From: Chytridium lagenaria
Lineage: Eukaryota > Chytridiomycota > Chytridiomycetes > Chytridiales > Chytridiaceae
Direction of reading: 5' to 3'
Assembly: GCA_025449115.1 (NCBI GenBank)
Contig: JAHLKC010000009.1
Coordinates: 62,001-126,000, forward strand
Length of the DNA stretch: 64,000 nt
How positions within the stretch are numbered: position 1 is the stretch's first letter; each line of letters opens with the position of its first letter. The position numbers and the translations under genes are program-made. A model generated the notes under the pieces. The model worked only from the letters and a program-made list of their open reading frames with translations, did not search any database and had not been told where the DNA came from. This document shows positions 60,541-64,000 of the stretch, piece after piece.

Positions 60541-61756
60541 GGGAGGGTGGCGAGAGTGCTATGTCCTCGATTACGATTGTAGTGGATGATGAAAAGAGCC
60601 TTGTTAATGTAGTAGTCTGCTATTGTTTTTTTTTCAAAAATATATATGGTCGTATATATTTGAAGAAAAAAATTAAACGGAGTCCCCACCTCCTTCACCA
60701 AAAGCCTCCGTCGCTCCTCACCTTTCACCATATACGGATTCCGTGCTGTCTGGTAGTCAAATAAATGTTAGCAACGTGTGTGAGGTCGTAAACGAGACTG
60801 TGGATCGAGACGTATGACTGAGTTCCTTCCTTTATTGTTCTTCTGTGAATACGAGTAGGTCCAATCAAGTTCCATCCCCCTGTAATCGCACAAACATGGT
60901 CAATAAAAGCTGGTTCAGCATGCCACAAGCTATCGGACCCGACCATGCATAAAGTTCCATGAAAGGGTCGACGAGACAACGGCTCTGCGGACGGAGGTTC
61001 TACTTAAAATTATCTCGTCATATTTGAGCACCATATAGTTATTGACCAACTTATGAACGACTATTTCGACGCCAGGGATTTATAATTGCGAGGTCTGAGT
61101 GTCAATTAAAAGTTGACGCCAAACATCATCAAGCTTTTAAATATGTGAAGAACGAGTTGTTCGGTTACTTTGGCGACGTCGTTTTTAGCTACGACGATGC
61201 TGTATAATGACCTGATGAGTCCATAATTTTAATTTGAGATGCCTTTGTATATGTCCCCAGACTCCATTAGCACCTTTCGGTTTCGGACAGCATTGTTTAT
61301 TTTTTCTCTTTCTCATACTTCTTTATCGCCGCGCATCATCATTTTGTTTTTTATGTTGAGGTAATATTTATTTACGGGAGGGCGTGCTTATGAAACGACG
61401 AGCCTTCCAAAAGACAGAGGATGTTGTATAAAAAAACAAAATTACTTACTACAAAAGACGGAAGTCTGGCGGCTTTGGCAATTCGTAGACATCATGATAT
61501 TTTGACAATGTCAAAGGATGATAAGAAGAGGAATATACATGGAACAACATCGTGCAAACAAGAGGAAGGAATATGGGGGATGAAATATGTTGCATTAAGT
61601 GGCTATCGTCGGACTTGTTGAGCGGCAGTTTGGCCGCAGTGGAACAATGGAACGAAGTGAGGTACGTTAAATATTGTAGAAAACCAAATTATATTTACCT
61701 CAATTACTTTCATTATCAATTCTCAAGTTCCAATCTCCGTACCTCTTCCCTTCCCT
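60541..61756. other. Outer, diverged part of the right arm
   Basis: Collinear with 27.5-28.6 kb in inverted orientation but with low identity. No gene recognised. Confidence 0.5.
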
Positions 61757-62110
61757 AACGCGTTCAAACATCCCTCATCCGGCCAAACCCCCTTCTCAGC
61801 ATCTCCCTCAAACGCTCTCCCTGGCTTGCGGGTTTGAGAAGGATGCTGAAGCCAGTCGATAATATCGTGCCTCATCTTCTAACCCTGGTCTCCTTTGATC
61901 AATTAAATTCTTGGCTTATCGGAGGGAGTGAATTGGCAGTAAGGTACAGTAAGGTACACTTGGTATAGACGTGTCAGATACATTCTTGAAATGTTTTCAA
62001 GTATCAAACAGACTACGACAGCCAAATCTTCCTCATCCGTACAACAGGGATCCCACGTAGCTTCATTTCCTTTTAAAGACCCAGATCCGCGAAGAAGAGT
62101 TGCACGAGAT
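61757..62110 (-). pseudogene. PPR gene fragment with internal deletion
   Basis: On the minus strand, 62110-62035 matches 26245-26320 of the PPR gene (CTACGTGGGATCC and the preceding GTTCTGGGTCTTC-like part), and 61830-61757 matches 27145-27225 (encoding EMLEEGVKPDEGCLNAL-like residues). Order and orientation agree, and the roughly 850 bp expected between them is reduced to about 200 bp. Confidence 0.6.
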
Positions 62111-62603
62111 GCCAGGAAGTTATTCTTTTCCCGTTGCAGCTACGATGGTAAAAACTTTTATTCCGCCAACTTCCTTCATTCATTTAATAAACTATGAATT
62201 GGTGACAAAAAGCGGTCCGCAAGCAATCCAGAAGAAAAAAACACGCCCGAAATAAATTTCCTGCTTATACAAGCACGCACATATATTTATATTCAAAAGA
62301 GGTTTTCTGGAAACGAAAAAAAAAGGGGGGACAAAACACGAAGAGGTTGCAAAAAGCACCACCTTTTTTCAAATGAAATAAAACAGCGAAATCTTATCAC
62401 ACAACTCCACAACAAAAGAAAAAACCAAGCAAACGAAACAAAAATAAAAATAAAAATCCCGAAGTAATTTTAACTCTCCCAAAATCTGCATAAGACAACT
62501 TCCAAAAGGGGAGAAAGATAAACTTAACGGAAACCCCCAAGTCGCTAACCTACCCCACCCACTACCCCCAACCCTCTCAAGAAACACAAAAAAAACCGGA
62601 TCC
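62111..62603. other. Spacer before RAD23
   Basis: 3' flank of RAD23; AT-rich, no gene recognised. Confidence 0.5.
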
Positions 62604-64000
62604 TCAATCCTCCTGATTCATCATACTATCAAACAAAAAGTTGGCCGCAAGCTCTTCATTTTTATCGCACGCAAAAAAGCTTCAGCAGCCGCCATCCTAT
62701 CAAACCCAAGCGCCGTAAGCCTGTTAATCGCTGCATCCTCCTCAGGCGTCAAATTAATCACGGCACCTCCCCCCTCAGACGCAGAATCATCACCTCCCAT
62801 ATCAGCACCTCCACCGTCCCCCATCAACATCTGCATAAATGCTCCTTGGTTCTGCGAGATAAGCTGTAAAAAAAATAGGAGACATTAGCAAACAATATAG
62901 GAGGATATCGGTATTTTACCTGGAAAAGTTCGGGCTGGGATTGCCCAATCTGCTGAAGCAACGGTTGCAAAAGATGAGGTTGCGTCCGGATCAGGTTCCG
63001 AATATCCTGAAACTGTGGGGAGTTTCGAAGTTCCGCGAGGCGAGCAACCGCATCGGGGCTGGCACCGGCTGCAGCACCAGCACGGGCGCTGGCCTGCTGG
63101 TTCGTAGCGGCGGCGGCAGCAGCTTCAAAGAGGTTGATGTAGGGAGAGTTACCTTAAATCCAAATGCAAGAAAGGAGGTTTAAGTATCAAGAAATGCGAT
63201 ATCAAAATAAAGTACCTGCGGGGGCGGCGGCGGCGGGGGTGGTTGCGGCGGGCGTGGCGGCAGCAGGGGAAGGTTGAGCCGCGGATTGAGGGCGGGGTGC
63301 GGCAGCGGCGGCCTCAAGGTTAGGAGGGATGCCCTAATGATTTCATTTTAGCAATCCAACTTCCGAAACCACTAAAACCCCCAAAAAAATACTCACGTTA
63401 ACAAGGTACTCGGCAGCGCGGTCAGGGTTATTAAATGCAGCACGCATAGCTCTCGCTACTTCCTCCTGTGAAAATCCCATTTCCATTAGATTCTGAACGG
63501 CCGCTTGAAGGTGAGCTCCAGTTGCTAAGTTCACATAAAAGGAAAAAAAGAAGCTCAGCAGGGAGTTAGAGATATGGGAGGGAATTACCAAGAGTTGACG
63601 CATCAAAGCTGACGTTCTCGGCGACAGCGGGGTAGCGGAGACGGCGGGTGCGTCGCCGGTGGCGGGGGTAGAGGCTGGGGTAGGAGCGGGGGCAGCGGCG
63701 GCCGGGGCGGCAGCAGGTGCGGGAGCGGCAGCGGGTGCAGGGGCTGCAGCGGGTGCGGAGGCGGTAGGGGTTGCGGAGGTGGAAGCGGTAGGGGTAGCCT
63801 TGGGCTGTCAACGCGGGAATCAAGGTTTTGTAGTTAAAACATTAATCCAGGTATCTAAACTTCGAAAAGCAAAGTTGCATACCTTGGTCACCATAACCAC
63901 AAGGAAATCCTTCTCCTGAATATTGCAGCTCTCTACGGTAACGGTGTCGGTGAGAATCTTTCCTGTTGTTTGATGAAAGATGTGTAAGTGAGGATGTGAT
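62604..64000 (-). CDS. RAD23: RAD23 UV-excision-repair/proteasome-shuttle protein (5' end outside window)
   Basis: Rad23 links ubiquitinated substrates to the proteasome and stabilises the Rad4/XPC damage sensor. Seen from the right edge: the end of the ubiquitin-like domain (ILTDTVTVESCNIQEKDFLV then VMVTK, about 63890-63965), an Ala/Pro/Thr-rich linker, UBA1 (AAVQNLMEMGFSQEEVARAM and AAFNNPDRAAEYLVN, 63400-63520), a second Ala-rich linker, the XPC/Rad4-binding domain (LRNSPQFQDIRNLIRTQPHL, LLQPLLQQIGQSQPELFQ, 62925-63040) and UBA2 (LTPEEDAAINRLTALGFDRM, 62690-62750) ending in FLFDSMMNQED and TGA 62604-62606. Introns occur at about 62862-62919, 63153-63215, 63340-63395, 63527-63590 and 63805-63880. 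In UBA2 one G is missing at about 62671 relative to the conserved A-F-L-A-C-D-K-N-E-E frame, most likely an assembly error in an otherwise intact gene. Confidence 0.9.

Larger units (their letters stand above)
54913..61520 (-). repeat. Right arm of large inverted duplication
   Basis: Reverse-complement partner of 27450-34020. Nearly identical over about 55100-59260 (gene A' and its upstream region), then diverged but collinear to about 61520. The inner end at about 54913 matches the left inner end at about 34020. A further collinear PPR fragment lies at 61757-62110. Confidence 0.9.

Overview
The window looks like nuclear DNA of a fungus, most likely an early-diverging (zoosporic, chytrid-like) one. 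The evidence is short introns (about 50-85 bp, GT..AG), AT-rich intergenic DNA, a fungal-type PET127, a nuclear HtrA protease of the Nma111 type, and a SEL1-repeat protein ending in a CaaX box (the Skt5/Chs4 layout). The chytrid placement is inference; no rRNA or tRNA gene was recognised.

Layout. 1-7.1 kb, minus strand: an SRR1/Ber1-like gene, then one or more low-complexity repeat proteins. 7.1-16.2 kb is gene-poor: two paralogous small secreted peptides (10.7-10.9 and 12.9-13.1 kb), a Ty1/copia RNase H relic, an 808-bp hAT element with an intact target-site duplication, and a PPxY-ending fragment. 16.9-23.5 kb: a small secreted protein, the large SEL1-repeat gene and a small PPxY protein. 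24.6-34.0 kb: decayed pentatricopeptide-repeat (PPR) sequence followed by an unrecognised membrane/cysteine-motif gene (here gene A). 34.6-52.8 kb is an ordinary gene island: CTL/Pns1-type choline-transporter-like protein, secreted protein, C2-domain protein, a 70-aa protein, NMA111, an R3HCC1-like protein, PET127 and a three-RRM protein. 54.9-62.1 kb repeats the 24.6-34.0 kb block in inverted orientation (gene A' and PPR remnants). From 62.6 kb to the right edge is RAD23 on the minus strand.

The most striking structure is this large inverted duplication, with arms of at least about 6.6 kb around a 20.9-kb gene island. The gene A part is nearly identical between arms, whereas the outer PPR parts are strongly diverged. 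The two gene A copies differ in the number of a tandem exon+intron unit.

A general caution: many genes here, including conserved ones (RAD23, NMA111, SRR1-like), carry single-base frame breaks, and where the arms can be compared the break is usually a homopolymer run one base short. Some apparent pseudogenes may therefore be assembly errors. The genes do not form one pathway; they are mostly unrelated housekeeping genes plus a mobile/accessory fraction.
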